From Arion vulgaris (taxonomy: Eukaryota; Mollusca; Gastropoda; Stylommatophora; Arionidae): a DNA stretch of 64,000 nt. This document shows, piece by piece, positions 32,600 to 51,934 of the stretch (position 1 is its first letter; the number at the start of each line of letters is the position of its first letter). The notes beneath the pieces are model-generated. The model searched no databases and was not told the origin of the DNA. It saw nothing but the letters and a program-made list of their open reading frames with translations. The stretch is taken from assembly GCA_020796225.1 (NCBI GenBank), contig CM036768.1, positions 36,608,289 through 36,672,288 on the forward strand, in the 5' to 3' direction. Made by a program: the position numbers and the translations under genes.

Positions 32600-32930
32600 G
32601 GTAGCAATTGGAAAACATCAATACCGTCCACATCCAGTGGTATTTTTGACGGATGCAAGATCAAAACTCCAAGCATTGCAGTCCAGTATATTGTTACAGG
32701 AACGACTATCTGAACTGTACAACCAGCACAAGGTCGCTATGCAGTAGATGCCTAAATCTCTGCGGTATTCCAGGAAATGGGACAATAAAAAGAAAGCATG
32801 CCGCCACGCAAAAATCGGTCAGAAGCGCCCAACTGCGCCTGAATTCATAGCGGACGAACGTAAGAAGTTATTGCTTGCCATAGGTGATGTTGAGATGTCA
32901 GTCGATGTTTGACCCTTCTTTAGTTTAACT
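32600..32930 (+). mobile_element. LINE RNase H remnant running into repeat G
   Basis: Reads FLTDARSKLQALQSSILLQE and YNQHKVAMQ, resembling the RNase H core, then CGIPGN. From about 32790 the sequence is the repeat G module (cgccacgcaaaaatcggtca ... gaattcatagcggacgaacg). Confidence 0.6.
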
Positions 32931-32999
32931 TTTTAAAGATATTATGCCATGCAAAACATATATTCAAAAGTCTGCACTCTCCTTGATAGAAACACATTT

Positions 33000-33249
33000 T
33001 TTTTTCTGGGGGTCTCTGTGGTCAAGCCCTTTGCACTGTGAGTCGAAGGTCGTGGGTTCAAGTCCGACGCGCCATTCTGTTCACGGTGCAGTTTTTCCAG
33101 AGACCCCTAGGATTATTGCTGGAGCTATGGAGTTCGTGCTTTGTGCAATACTCTCGGTAGGTGGCGTGCCAGTTCTGCGGAGAGGAACCGAGCCGATGGG
33201 GTAAAACCCGGTGCAATGAAGTCAATCCTTCGGCTTTTAAACCCTTTTT
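33000..33249 (+). mobile_element. SINE D copy with 13-bp TSD
   Basis: tRNA-like head with B box ggttcaagtcc at 33055-33065, D body, T-rich end. TSD tagaaacacattt at 32987-32999 and 33250-33262. Confidence 0.93.
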
Positions 33250-33639
33250 TAGAAACACATTTGTCTAGAGTTAATTAGCTCACAAAACCAATGTCATTAC
33301 ACCAGGTAAACCCATAGGTGCTCAGTCTTTTTCAACAGATGAATGGTTTGAATGCTGCCGTCCTCATTTCGAACCTTGCAAACTCATGCCTTGTTTGATG
33401 TCAAATTCTTGTTTGTTTTCATATGTAGTTTGATCAATATAAGGAAAGACTGCAGTAAAACTATGTAGCATTGATGAAACAGTTAAAAACAAAGTACTGT
33501 AGATTTACAAAAACAATATATAGCAACGTTTCGACCAAAAGGTCTTTATCAAGCACAGGATACAACAGAAGTGAAGAATTTCAATTCTACACGGATAGAA
33601 CATATAGAATCAAACAAATTCTAACGGTCCAAAATCTTC
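33250..33639. other. Unassigned; contains an aacgtttcgacc ... ctttatcaag motif
   Basis: The word at about 33524-33556 resembles repeated 3' ends seen in some retroelements, but no second copy exists here. No gene is supported. Confidence 0.3.
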
Positions 33640-34130
33640 TTCTGCGTGCTCACTAGATGTGATTTCGGATTGTCTAATAAGGGCAGCCGCTGTTTCAGAT
33701 TATCAGCCATACAGTTTGTCTTGGACGCTAGTGTAAGTGGGTCACCTCTTTCTTCTAAAGTCTGCATACTGGGGGCAGTTCTGTAGGATATAATTCCTAT
33801 GAGTTCTGCTTCCGTTTGTACCGAACTCTTCCCGCAGTAATTTTGGCCACCCTCGTGATGGTAGGTCTGACATTCTTACTACGTGACTAAATCTCTGAGG
33901 CAGATTGGCAACTGTAGAATCCGTTATCCCATTCCTCATTGTGAAGGATCGTTGCACCATGTTATGCGCCTTACGGCCTGGTGCATTTGTTTCGGTTAGC
34001 ATTCCCTAACGGACACGTGCATCCGATTTCATCTAAACCTCCTTAGTCGCCTCTTATGACATGCGTGACAGGTAACAGTGGTTCTATTCTTTACACCCCA
34101 AATTTTGGCCCCGGTAGTCTCTCGGGCAGG
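33640..34130 (-). mobile_element. SINE A2 (A-type head, long body)
   Basis: The head on the right (ttagtcgcctcttatgacat ... cccggtagtctctcgggc) is SINE A. The body to the left matches 57232-57690 (cccagtatgc antisense, gtgggtcacctctttc, catacagtttgtcttggac). A minus-strand open frame at 33742-34002 is partly conserved with 57329-57676 (PSRGWPKL, NYILQNCPQYAD). A retained ORF is possible. Confidence 0.75.
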
Positions 34131-35322
34131 TTCTAAACTGAAAATAATTATGTAATTTTATATTATATATATATATAGTTTGACTAAGGTCTACCCTGTT
34201 ATCAAGTTATTCTCCCTTTCCCAGATTCAGAAATGTAAATTTATTATTAAATAGGCAAGATTCATTTTAAAACCATCTTGATCATTCATTATTCTTTTTG
34301 TCCTTCTCTGCTTTTTTGCAGTTAGATGTAGCAGGTTTAATTGATGATCTATACTCTCTGTCGCTTGATATGTTGTGGTACTGGGAAGTTTTAAGATATC
34401 TGTAACTCAAATAAACCCATCTCATCATCCATTAATTGTTCAAATTGATCACGGTTTCGTTATACATCATTTATTTGTAAATTTTTTTAAAATTAATCAA
34501 ATAATTCCATATTTCATCAAATTGTATACATCAAAAAATACATACATGTACCACTGGTCTTGTATTTTGTGTTTGAAAATGTTTTCATATTGAATGTTTG
34601 TTAGGCAATCACTGCCCATTATTTTCATATTTTTACAAGTTCTCTTACCATTCTTATATTGTACCAGTGATATTTAACTTGTAGTTGACACAATATCCTC
34701 TACTTGACACATACAGATGTTTTAATAATCTGTTTTAATTCGAAATAATTTTTAGCATATCTTGCCCTTGAAAAATTCATTAGTTTTTATTTGTTATCAC
34801 CCACTATAAATTCAGGCACAGTCATGGTACCTCTGACTTGCTTTCGTAATCACATGTAAAACTACAGTACTTTGTTTTGTGCGTCTAGCTATTCAAACGA
34901 ACATTACTCCCCAAGTAAAGGTGCTAGTTTTTATATGATAAAGTTTCATTGAGGAAAAAACCAGATTAATGCTTGAGAAGTACCTCTGAAATCGGAGAAA
35001 GCCCATCTATATGTTGAGAGACACTGAAAACATGATACGCAGGTGTTCACGCAAAAATCAGAAGCTGCCTAAATTCGTAGTGGGTGAACGCAAGAATTGT
35101 AAAAAAAATTAATATGCACACTTACTGGTCTGAAATATTGTGTTGACTTTTGTCATGTGGAATAATTTTTCCTTCTCAATTCCTCTTGACATGTCATTGT
35201 ATTTTTTTTTGGTCAACATATTCTACTTGTCTTCTTTGTTATTCACTGTCATGACATGCATTTATTTTCCTGTTTGCTCTGCAGCATTTGACATTAAAAA
35301 TAGTGATTATTAGTTTTCTGAA
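34131..35322. other. AT-rich sequence, mostly unassigned
   Basis: Contains an AT repeat near 34165-34180 and a repeat G fragment at 35035-35100. No coding exon could be supported. Confidence 0.4.
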
Positions 35323-35573
35323 CAGGGTGTTCAAGATAATTGCAGCCCGAGAATGGAGCTAATCTGGCATATATGTATGGAAATGACAAGGTTCAGTTAT
35401 GACGTAGTATAGGTCAAGGTTGTGTGACGTTGTAATTGTAGTCAGAAGGCGGCATGAACAAATGTGACGTAGACAGCTAGTCAGAACCGGTTTAATAGTA
35501 AATAAACACAACTCAATGTGTACCTGGCAACTTTTGAATTGTTAATGGGGCTGCAATTATCTTGAACACCCTG
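35323..35573. mobile_element. MITE-like element 2, intact copy
   Basis: 251 bp bounded by a perfect 26-bp inverted repeat (35323-35348, starting cagggtgttcaagataat, against 35548-35573). Non-coding interior. Flanks do not show a clear TSD. End sequence is reminiscent of Tc1/mariner-type ends, but this is not decisive. Confidence 0.85.
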
Positions 35574-35603
35574 TATTTTAGTTCTGTACTTGTCCTCACA
35601 TTT

Positions 35604-35854
35604 TCCACCCGTGCGGTGCCGGAGCCCTCAAGGGAAGCAAAGAATAGTACCACTGTGTGACCTACAATGCATGTCATAAGAGGCGACTAATGTAGGATGC
35701 TACCCTAGTAAATAAAAAGCAGCGCAGAAATCGGATGTGCTGGCCTACTTGTAGGCGCATAACTGGCACAATGTACAGTCATTCTTAGGCTCAGGTCACA
35801 TACAAATCACACAGAGTGGTTGACAGTTGGTCGATATGGAGCGTAAGAAGAAGC
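35604..35854 (+). mobile_element. SINE C copy with 10-bp TSD
   Basis: TSD cctcacattt at 35594-35603 and 35855-35864. Confidence 0.92.
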
Positions 35855-35870
35855 CCTCACATTTGATATT

Positions 35871-35930
35871 CTTCTTCGAACGCTTCATATCGACCACCTG
35901 TCAACCACTCTGTGCAATTTGTAGAATTAC
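35871..35930 (-). mobile_element. SINE C tail fragment
   Basis: Only the distal 60 bp (cttcttcgaacgcttcatat ... aaccactctgtgcaatttgt), inverted relative to the neighbouring full copy. Confidence 0.75.
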
Positions 35931-36149
35931 CTAATGTTTCTTACACTTCCACAACCTTTTTCATTTGATTTCTCCTATGCCTTATATGTGTAGTATTGTC
36001 TAATCCATTGTGTCATGTCCTCCCATATTTGACCTCTCTCCCTCAAATTTTTTTGCTCTCCATTTCTTGTTTAATAATATTTTTAATGCTTTCTTTACTA
36101 AGTAAATATCGAATGAATTTTGCTTGTATTATTTTCTTATTCATTCACT

Positions 36150-36300
36150 CTTTGCCCCTAGGGAAGCATAAGTCCGCAACCAAGGTCTTCCAAGCCCGCC
36201 TATCCAAGGCCATCCTTTCCAGATCTCTCCACTCTCCTTATTTTCTTGCATTCTGTCTCCAACTCGCATCTCCAGATGTTCCTGGGTCTTCCCCTACCTC
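36150..36300 (-). mobile_element. L3-like LINE 3' fragment, antisense
   Basis: Near-match to 2336-2515. Confidence 0.6.
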
Positions 36301-36599
36301 TATTGTCCTGGGTGTTCCATCAGAGAGCCTGTCTTGTGATGCTGTTAGGGATTTCTCAGTGTTGTTATTTTACTTGATATAAATCTTTTTTATTTTATAT
36401 TTTGGCTGTGCTGAGTATTCATACCAGTAATATCATTATGAACCACATTTTAACAGCAGCATATGATTTTTCTAATTGTTTATTCATTCATTGTTCATTC
36501 CTTGCATATTTGGATTGTCAATCAAAATTCTCATGCTTCCCATACTCATGTTTATTGTCCATATTTTGCATCCATGAAACAGAGTATGTTATACAACAT

Positions 36600-36876
36600 A
36601 ACTTCATTGTTGGCTCTGCCACCATATCAGAGGGCCAGCCAATGGATAGAGCTGATATTTTGAACGCCCTCATAGAGTGTGGCGGCAAAGAAGATTTTCA
36701 TTTAAACCAATCCACGTCAACTACTAAATTGCAGGAGCTGGGTTTGAAGATTAGAGTAGCAAGAAAAGAACAGCATAACAGGTACATGAGTAGGCTCATC
36801 AATCAAAATCGAACTGGTACGGTCAGTCGCTGGATGCTGTTGGAGATATTGCGAAGGAGATGGGAGCACATATAGA
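36600..36876 (+). mobile_element. I-like LINE C-terminal coding fragment
   Basis: Open to a stop at 36876 (GQPMDRADILNALIECGGKE ... TTKLQELGLKIRVARKEQHN ... LLEILRRRWEHI). The word MDRADI.NA recurs at 50900-50930 just after an RNase H GNERADFLA, which ties this frame to a LINE. Confidence 0.65.
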
Positions 36877-37049
36877 CATGTTCGGAATGCAATGAAGATA
36901 TTTGAAACTGAAACTTCATTGTGCTGAGTTTTTCTTTTGCTAGATGGATTGTTAAATAAGATGCCCATACTTTCCCACTACTCATGTTTAATAGAGTTTT
37001 GTTTTTGACTTTATCAAAGTATCCTTGTAATGTACTTTTAGTCTAAAAT

Positions 37050-37205
37050 TCTGAAGCCCTGACCTGCACGTGTATGGTACCATACACAAGTCGAGCCTAA
37101 GAACCAGGGTGCAATGTACAGTCATTCTTGGCAAAGATCAATTTTACATTACAATAAGAATGATCAAATTGATTGTAAAGAACAAACGCTAAGAAAAAGA
37201 GAAGT
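37050..37205 (+). mobile_element. Diverged SINE A-like tail
   Basis: gtgcaatgtacagtcattct, ggcaaagatcaa, gattgtaaagaacaaacgc followed by a purine tail. The front part does not match SINE A. Confidence 0.55.
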
Positions 37206-37429
37206 AATGCACTGAAATGTGTACACTTTTCTGCTAATTATAGGGATACATTAATCAGAGACCACATCTCAGTGGTCAGAGACATATGCAGGGTCAGTAA
37301 TCAGACACTCACCAAGATCCTGTTCCACGTAGTGACCAAAATAACAAGCTGCGATCTGGCAAAGTAGTTATAGATGAAACAGGGAATCTACTTACGAGAT
37401 ATGGTTACTAGTAGTAGTAGTAGAACTAC

Positions 37430-37560
37430 AGCTGAAAATACAAATCGTGGCATATCCTACAGGACGTAGCCATCAACCTCAGTAAACGAGTCATTGATTT
37501 TCTAGGCACCACTTATACGTTCAGTAGTTTGCCATTGCTTTCTGAACGGTAGAACTATAG
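37430..37560 (-). mobile_element. SINE E distal fragment
   Basis: cgtggcatatcctacaggac and ttgattttctaggcaccactt ... cattgctttctgaacgg match 45546-45656. Confidence 0.7.
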
Positions 37561-37599
37561 CTACAAAAGGTATACTATCTGCTCGCATGTCAGATGACT

Positions 37600-37780
37600 A
37601 ACATTTCACAGTGCTATATGGACCGTTCTTGTCACTGTGTAGTGATTTTCTTCTTGAATTTGCTCACTATGAATTCATGCACAGTCAGGATGCCTGGTAT
37701 GGTGCTTCTGTCTGATTTCTGCGCGAAGACATGCTTTCCTTATTGTCAGTGTCCCCCCACCATACACTCATGTCTTTTTC
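37600..37780 (-). repeat. Repeat G copy, antisense
   Basis: ctcactatgaattcatgc, ggtatggtgcttctg and tgatttctgcgcgaa are antisense to the 26.8-kb copy. Confidence 0.6.
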
Positions 37781-37869
37781 GGCTTTAGAGGTGTCTGTGT
37801 AGAGATCAATGTTGTAATGTCTTGTCAACCGCTATTCCCTTAAACACAGCTGGCCTGTCGAATTAATGA

Positions 37870-38275
37870 GACTACGATAGATTACCAGGTTGGTCTTACC
37901 AGAGTACTTGGTCTTAGCATTCTCTGTCTGGACACCTTATAGATGTTCTGTGTCTCTGAAAGGAGACATGCTTTTTTTTCTGCAGTCACACATCTCTGAC
38001 AAATTACCTGGTTGGTCTTACCAGAATACTTAGTCTTAGCATTCTCTGGACACCTTTTAGATGTTCTATGTCTCTGAAAGGGGACATGCTTCTATTTCTG
38101 CAGTCACATGTCTCTGACTGATTACCTGGTTGGTCTTACCAGAATACTTAGTCTTAGCATTCTCTGTCTGGACACCTTATAGATGTTCTATGTCTCTGAA
38201 AGGAGACATGCTTCTATTTCTGCAGTCACATGTCTCTGACAGATTATCTGGCTGGTCTTGCCATAGTGCTTGGTC
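37870..38275. repeat. 122-bp tandem repeat, about 3.3 units
   Basis: Units share gattacctggttggtcttac, cttagcattctctg, gacaccttatagatgttct and tttctgcagtcaca. One unit lacks a 5-bp ctgtc repeat. Confidence 0.93.
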
Positions 38276-38484
38276 CTAGAAATAGCTACCAGGACTTCAT
38301 TTTTTTGAACTACCAGCAGGAAATCAAAATGGAGTTAGAATGCTCCTTCTCACAGAAGCGACAGGTCAGAGCCATGTGTCTTAGATGGAACTTGGAGACA
38401 ATTGACCCCCCAAAAAATACATGAAACACTAGCAGACTCTGTCCTAAATGACTGATGGTTATCCTTTTCCAAAACACTTTCCCA

Positions 38485-38690
38485 GAGGGGACCTCTATGG
38501 TTAAATAGTTAACACTTTGCCTGTTGTTCTGAAGGTTCAAATTCAGACTGATTCACGTGTAAATTTTTTTCCATGAGATCCCTAGAAATGTTGCTAAAGT
38601 TTGTGCAACGGCCTTGACAGAATGCGTGCCATTTCTGCAGATGGGGACGGAGCCATATATGAAATAAAGCTGGTGCGATCCTTCCTTTCA
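38485..38690 (+). mobile_element. SINE D copy, diverged
   Basis: gacctctatggttaaatagt, ggttcaaattcagac (decayed B box), gagatccctagaaatgttgc, gcgtgccatttctgcaga. Confidence 0.75.
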
Positions 38691-39284
38691 TTCACTTGAA
38701 ATATTGTCTATATATTCAATGTTGTCTCTTGTATAAACTTCATTGTCTTTTGTAGCTCACACAGAGGTCCTTGTAGTGTTCTGTTGAGTGTTGTTTCATT
38801 AGGCTAGTGAGTTTGCCTCAGTATATCATATTCGGATAAATATTGAAGTATGTGCTCTGCAGCCTGATGTGCCTGTACACATGGCTGAATTGCCAATCTT
38901 GAATTTTGTATGCATGTGGCTACAGAGTCGATTTTATCCTGTTCTAAGGGCTGGTGCAATAAAATCAAATCTTTTAATGGTTTTTGTTAAACATTCAAGA
39001 AACCAGCTACTCCCTGGAGCCATGTTTGCACCATAAATACATACAATTAATTTCGTTAACATTAGCTTTGCATTTATCATCTTATATTTAGAAAGTATAT
39101 GTTCAATGAACTTTTGCTTCTCATGTTGGTATCGTGGCTCCCAGGTTCAATCCATGGTATGCCTAATGAGTTTTTCTCTGTTGGGGACGTAAAGAAAATA
39201 CCCTATCCTGAACAGTTTCAATGCAACTTCACTAGCCATGCGGCCATTAAATTCCCCAGGCTCATGTCCCCCTATCCTACACTG
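38691..39284. other. Unassigned
   Basis: No recognised repeat except possible SINE E-related words near 39200. No supported exon. Confidence 0.35.
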
Positions 39285-39470
39285 TCCTAAAAGTGGTATT
39301 ACAGGCAGTAACCTGGGACTTAGGGATAGTGACTCGGTCATTAACCCTGACGTTCTGAGTTCAATCACGCTGGACAGTTTGGTGGCAAATTGTTTCGCAG
39401 GATTTTTACAAAGGACGATGGCACCGCATGTTCAGAAAGCAATGACAAACTACTGAACGTAATAATGTCT
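39285..39470 (+). mobile_element. SINE E copy (tRNA-like head)
   Basis: gacttagggatagtgactcg ... cattaaccctgacgttctga, then gttcaatcacgctggacag. This matches the minus strand of 45700-45776, whose A-box- and B-box-like words are better preserved. The end cagaaagcaatgacaaacta matches the E tail. Confidence 0.7.
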
Positions 39471-39604
39471 AGAAAATCACAAACAGCGTTTAAAAGCTGT
39501 TGTTGATTCGCAAAGTCATGTAAAGGATATGCTTTTAACTTTTACAACAGGTTGTTTTTTTAATTCAATAAAAACACATGAAGTAATTATAGATTCTTAG
39601 TTTT

Positions 39605-40102
39605 ATTTTTGCAGTGGTTACAGGCCAAATTTGGGGTGTTAAGAATAGAACCAGTTACTGCACGCATGTCGTAAGAGGCGACTAAGGAGATTTGGCTGAA
39701 ATCGATGCACATGTCCAAACATGTAGAAGTCTATGCGTTAGGGCCTATCAAACCATTGTGCAACCTATACACGTTCTTGGCAAAGATCAAACATATCACA
39801 AAAAGTGATTCTTTCTTCTTCGTGTTCGCTCTATATGGCCAATTTTAATCACTTTGTGATATGTTTGATCTTTGCCAAGAACATGTATACGTTGCACATT
39901 GGTTTGGTAGGCCCCTAAACGCATATATTTCTACACGTTAGGACACATGCATCCGATTTCAGTCAAACCTCCTTAGTCGCCTCTTACGACATGCATGGCA
40001 GGTAACAGTGGTTCTATTCTTTACACCCCAAATTTAGGCCACGTAACCACTCGGCGACAAAAAGGATTAAAATTGGTTGTAAAGAACGAACGCAAAGAAG
40101 AA
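39605..40102 (+). mobile_element. Outer SINE A, split by an inverted SINE A
   Basis: Front part 39605-39810, tail 40059-40102 (aaaattggttgtaaagaacg ... gaagaag). Flanks agattcttagtttt (39591-39604) and agattcttattttt (40103-40116) are its TSD. Confidence 0.88.
39811..40058 (-). mobile_element. Inner SINE A, opposite orientation
   Basis: Reverse complement of SINE A, inserted at aaaaagtgatt (39800-39810), repeated as aaaaaggatt (40059-40068). The pair forms long inverted arms of about 200 bp. Confidence 0.88.
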
Positions 40103-40332
40103 GAGATTCTTATTTTTCACAGTAGTAATAGTAGATGATTGTCTTTTATGTTGGTATTTTGCACTAGTTTAATTTACTCATTCTTTCTCAAGTTAGCTAG
40201 ACTATAGTTAGTTGTAGTTTCTTTAATAAACATGCTTACCCAAATCATGTGATTATATTGTACACATATCATTATTATTAATAAAACTATGCATTGGAAG
40301 CTTGTTGAAATATTTGTAGTTTTTCATTTAAT

Positions 40333-40980
40333 TGTCCCGGCTGGTGGTGCCGGGCTCCCAAGGAAAGCAAAGAATAGTACCACTGTGACCTACAAGGTTG
40401 CATCCAACAGTAAGAGACGACTAATGTAGAACCTAGGAAGCTACCCTAGTAAATAAAAAGCATCGCAGAAATCGGATGTGCTGGCCTACTTGTAGCATAA
40501 CTAGCACAATGTACAATCGCTCTTAGGCTCAGATCACACAAATCACAAAGAGTGGTTAATTAGTGGTTATGTGGGGACAATCAAAGCCTGAGCAACGCAC
40601 AAACTGGACGGTAGATAAACCAAGCAGTCCATTAACAAGACTGGTATAGCTGGGCAGATGACGCTCATCAGCCCGGGAGGGCAGGTCGTCTACGGGTTGC
40701 TGTCCTGAAAGACAATAGCAACCTGCTGCCTTGTGGGTTTTGGCTGGGGACAGCAAAAGACTAGCGGAGAGCAAACCGTACACAAAAGCTGGTTGAAACT
40801 GAACACACCACCGAAAGATAAGCACTTGAGCTCCAATTTGTACTGAAGGCTGTGCACGTACATCCCGTTCTGATGTTTGGCTGTTTATATATCAATAGAA
40901 TGATAAAAACGGCATACCTTAAGAACGATCGCGAGAGAGAGAGATAAGTGGTTGATGTGGAGCATTCGAAGATGAAGAAT
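40333..40980 (+). mobile_element. SINE C split by an RB element
   Basis: Front part to about 40571 (aattagtggttatgtgg). The tail resumes at about 40946 with gataagtggttgatgtgg and agcattcgaagatgaag. The repeated word is the diverged TSD. Confidence 0.8.
40572..40945 (+). mobile_element. RB element nested in SINE C
   Basis: Starts with part of the RB upstream region (gacaatcaaagcctgagcaa ... gcccgggagggcaggtcgtc), passes through caacctgctgccttgtggg and ends gatcgcgagagagagaga. It shows that the upstream region and the short RB form belong to one element. Confidence 0.8.
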
Positions 40981-41479
40981 TGAATTGTCAGTTGGTTGAA
41001 AATATCAACAACACTGCAGAACATGCATGACAAGAACAGTAAAATTACAGCAATGAGATGCCTGAAACGAAGAACAAGAGACCATAAGAAATAGAAATAA
41101 ACAGTGACAACACCGCTTTGATTTATTGAAACAGACAATGGTGCCATGCAAATGAACTCCAGTTGCAGAGTACAACTGAATGGAACAAGAGAAAGGCAGA
41201 CAGAAGATGGATGGTTGAAACCAATACACAAACAGCGACGAGCGATTATTCGAAACCGATCAACTGACATACGCTCTAGACGGCAAAAGCTAGAAGACAA
41301 AAGAAGAAAGAGGTTACTGAAATGACATCACAGCGTCAGAGGGAGACCCATAGGTGCTCAATCTCCAACAGATATGAAGATATGCATACTGATGGTTCCT
41401 TGCTGCTGGTTAACCTCTCTCTGTCCCTAGTTCCGGTTCACTTTAATGTAGTTTTTATCACCACTTGTTTACCACTTTG

Positions 41480-42405
41480 ATTTGTTGTGATCTGAGCTAA
41501 GGCGATTGCATTGTGCGTAAGCGTTCTGTGGTCCAGTACATCTGATTTCTGTATTTTTTATTTAACTTTAGGATAGTTAACTCAAATTTTCCTTATGAAT
41601 TTACTTGGGGACTAGACAGTCGTTATGCATTGACGCACCGACTGATATCTCAGTATAATTTATTGGCGCTTGTACTGAATTTTTGTCTGAAGGCCCTTTT
41701 TATCGTTTTTTATTTAGGTCTTTCCTTCCATCAGCAACCTTCTCCGACTTAGATGTTCTAAGTGTTCTATTCCTTTTTGCTCCTCCCTTGAGCCTAACAT
41801 CATCCACAAAAAAACACGGGGAAATACTCAAATTCCTTAAATTTCACGTGTGAATTTTATACATGTAAATTGAATCTTTATCCAAAAATGTGTTGCTCAA
41901 GAATAGAGGGGCTGAGATATTTTGTCACTAAATAAAATCAGAGACAAGCATTCCAGTAACTCTAATGAACCGTGAAGTTACAAGAAATGTCTATCCTGGA
42001 ATCTAGGGAAGTGGGAGACCTACATAGACGGGTTCATACTGGATCTTACTGAAGAAAGACTAGGATAGTTGTTGAGCCATTCGCAATGCGAGGAACGGGT
42101 TATAATTTGAGCCACTCATTGTCTCATTGATAGTGAAAATGTCATTCATGTAATTTACTATAGCCTTCCTATTATTGATGGTGAATATTAATAAGATTAG
42201 CTTTTACAACGTCTTTTGGGAAAAACGTTCTTCCAAAATCATGTAAAATGCCATACTTTTCTTAATAGAAAGGACATTGTTTTGGAACAATAATTGTCAC
42301 ATGTCATATTTAAGGTCACAGTGTACACAGTTGTCGCAAGTCTATTCTCTACGCTTTGTTGCGAGGGACCAGTTTTCAAATCCGAGCACCCTTCTATATT
42401 GCATA
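41480..42405. repeat. Imperfect duplicate of 43.1-44.2 kb
   Basis: Colinear words: gttaactcaaatttt, gttatgca.ttgac, tgaagg, aatagaggg.ctgagat, tatagccttcc.tattattga, ttgtcacatgtcatat. This copy is shorter through many small deletions and includes the same embedded L3 fragment (about 41895-42080). It stops before the RPS27 start region. Confidence 0.7.
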
Positions 42406-42472
42406 CGTTGAAGCGCTGTCAAACTACATTGATAATCTAACACTTCACTAGATCAATTTCATTAACTGAAAC

Positions 42473-42720
42473 TTCTTCTTCTTTGCGTTCGTTCTTTACG
42501 ACCAATTTTAATCACTCTTTGTGATATGTTTGATCTTTGCCAAGAACATGTGTACGTTGCACATTGGTTTTTGAGGCCCCTAAACGCATAGACTTCTACA
42601 CGTTTAGGACATGTGCATCCGATTTCAGCCAAACCTCCTTAGTCGCCTCTTACGACATGCGGCAGGTAACAGTGGTTCTATTCTTATACCCACATTTGGG
42701 CCCCGGTAACCACTCGGGCG
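42473..42720 (-). mobile_element. SINE A copy with 13-bp TSD
   Basis: Flanked by cattaactgaaac at 42460-42472 and 42721-42733. It sits between the two duplicated blocks. Confidence 0.93.
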
Positions 42721-42893
42721 CATTAACTGAAACAATTTAATAAAGTTAATAACCAAAGCTACTAATTAGAAGACGAAAACGGCACAATAATGTGCATGCT
42801 AGAGAACGCCAAGAGTTAGTATTTATCATAGATATATATACACACACACACAGACTGTCACAAACGGACTAGGTGGGTGTAAACTATTAATGT

Positions 42894-43003
42894 AAAGACA
42901 GCACTGTGGCATGGAAAACATTTTTTTAAATTTTTGATACTTAAGTGGGTCATGGCTGAATCGGCCCTTTTCGTGGAAAGGAATATGCCACAGTGCTGTC
43001 TTT
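42894..43003. repeat. Inverted repeat, 19-bp perfect arms
   Basis: aaagacagcactgtggcat (42894-42912) against its reverse complement (42985-43003), with a 72-nt spacer. Could be a small MITE or a transcribed hairpin. Confidence 0.85.
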
Positions 43004-43089
43004 GGAGTCTCAATTACCGGCAATATTGTTGAGTATTGTAGCGCAAATGGTAAGAAATGGTAATGCTGTGTAATCAATATTTAAACTTT

Positions 43090-44185
43090 TATGGCAGACT
43101 TGAAGTTAACTCAAATTTTATTAACTAGAAAGTTTGACTTTGGGGGACTAGACTAGTCCCGTTATGCAATTGACGGCACGCGACTGACTATCTACATATA
43201 ATTTATCGAATCAATTTACCAATTTAATTTGTATCTTGAAGGACTATCTTATTCGTTTTTCTGCCACCTCCCTTAGGGAATTCTTTGCCTTTTCCTCAGA
43301 AACAACACTTCTGCTGCCATTAGATGTTTCTAAGCTTGTCTGCTTATTGTCCATTTTTCACTTGCTTACACTATCCCGGGTTCTTTTTAGCACTTAAACA
43401 CTCTTATCTCACCTCAATTTACAAACACTAAAGGTGAAATATCTCATTTTGTGTTTTGACATTGCCTATAGTATATAATTTAACACCGGTGTGATGTTGA
43501 AATAACGCATAAATTGCAAACATTCATCAACTGGTGTCTGCTCAGAATAGAGGGACTGAGATGGATTGATATGGTCACAAATGAGAAACTCACGGGGAGA
43601 ACAAGACATATTCCAGTGAACCAAAAGAAAACCTGAGGGGAATATAACAAGAACGGTCCTTTCCTGGAATCCGCAGGGACAGCGAGAGAATGGGAGACCG
43701 AAAAATACATGGAGACGTGATTTGGAGGCAGAGATCAACAAAATAAGGAAGAGCTGACTGGAGATAGAAGACTAGGCATAAGTTCGTTGAGGGCCTATTC
43801 CCCAATCCGGGTTAAAAGGAAGAGAGAGAGAGAGAGAATAATATTGACCACATCACCATTCGTCTCCAGTTGATAGATGAAAAATGCGGGTTACATTACA
43901 AAATTGTAATTTTACTATAGCCTTCCCTATTATTGATACTGAAAATATTAATGAAGAAATTAGCATTTTTGCACGTGTTTGGAAAATAGTTTCGCACTTC
44001 CCAAAAATCTATTTAAAATGCACAATATTTAGCTTTTAATAGAAACAAACATATAATTTTTGTAACAAATAAATTGTCACATGTCATATTATAAAAGTAC
44101 ATGATATACAATACACATTTATTCCAAACTTGCTCAGTGTTAGACTCGAGTTATTTTTGGTCTCCCGTGCAAAGTCAAAATGCAA
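43090..44185. repeat. Segment duplicated at 41.5-42.4 kb, with L3 fragment
   Basis: Cleaner of the two copies. 43500-43840 is an L3 C-terminal fragment (GQRENGRPKNTWRRDLEAEI) ending in (AG)n at 43822-43837. Its right edge reaches the RPS27 promoter. Confidence 0.7.
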
Positions 44186-44199
44186 ACCCCTACATAGTT

Positions 44200-44205
44200 C
44201 TTTTC
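44200..44205 (+). promoter_or_regulatory. Putative RPS27 TOP start site (CTTTTC)
   Basis: A C followed by four T then C, 30 nt before the ATG, fits the 5'-terminal oligopyrimidine start that ribosomal protein mRNAs use for growth-dependent (mTOR-linked) translation. There is no obvious TATA box at -30. Start inferred from sequence only. Confidence 0.55.
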
Positions 44206-44229
44206 AATCGCTCATTTCGATCAACAATC

Positions 44230-51934
<7,705 letters not shown>

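Noticed and set aside
33000..33070. Possible tRNA gene (ggttcaagtcc B box)
   Set aside because: No acceptor-stem pairing. The sequence is the head of a SINE D copy with its own TSD.
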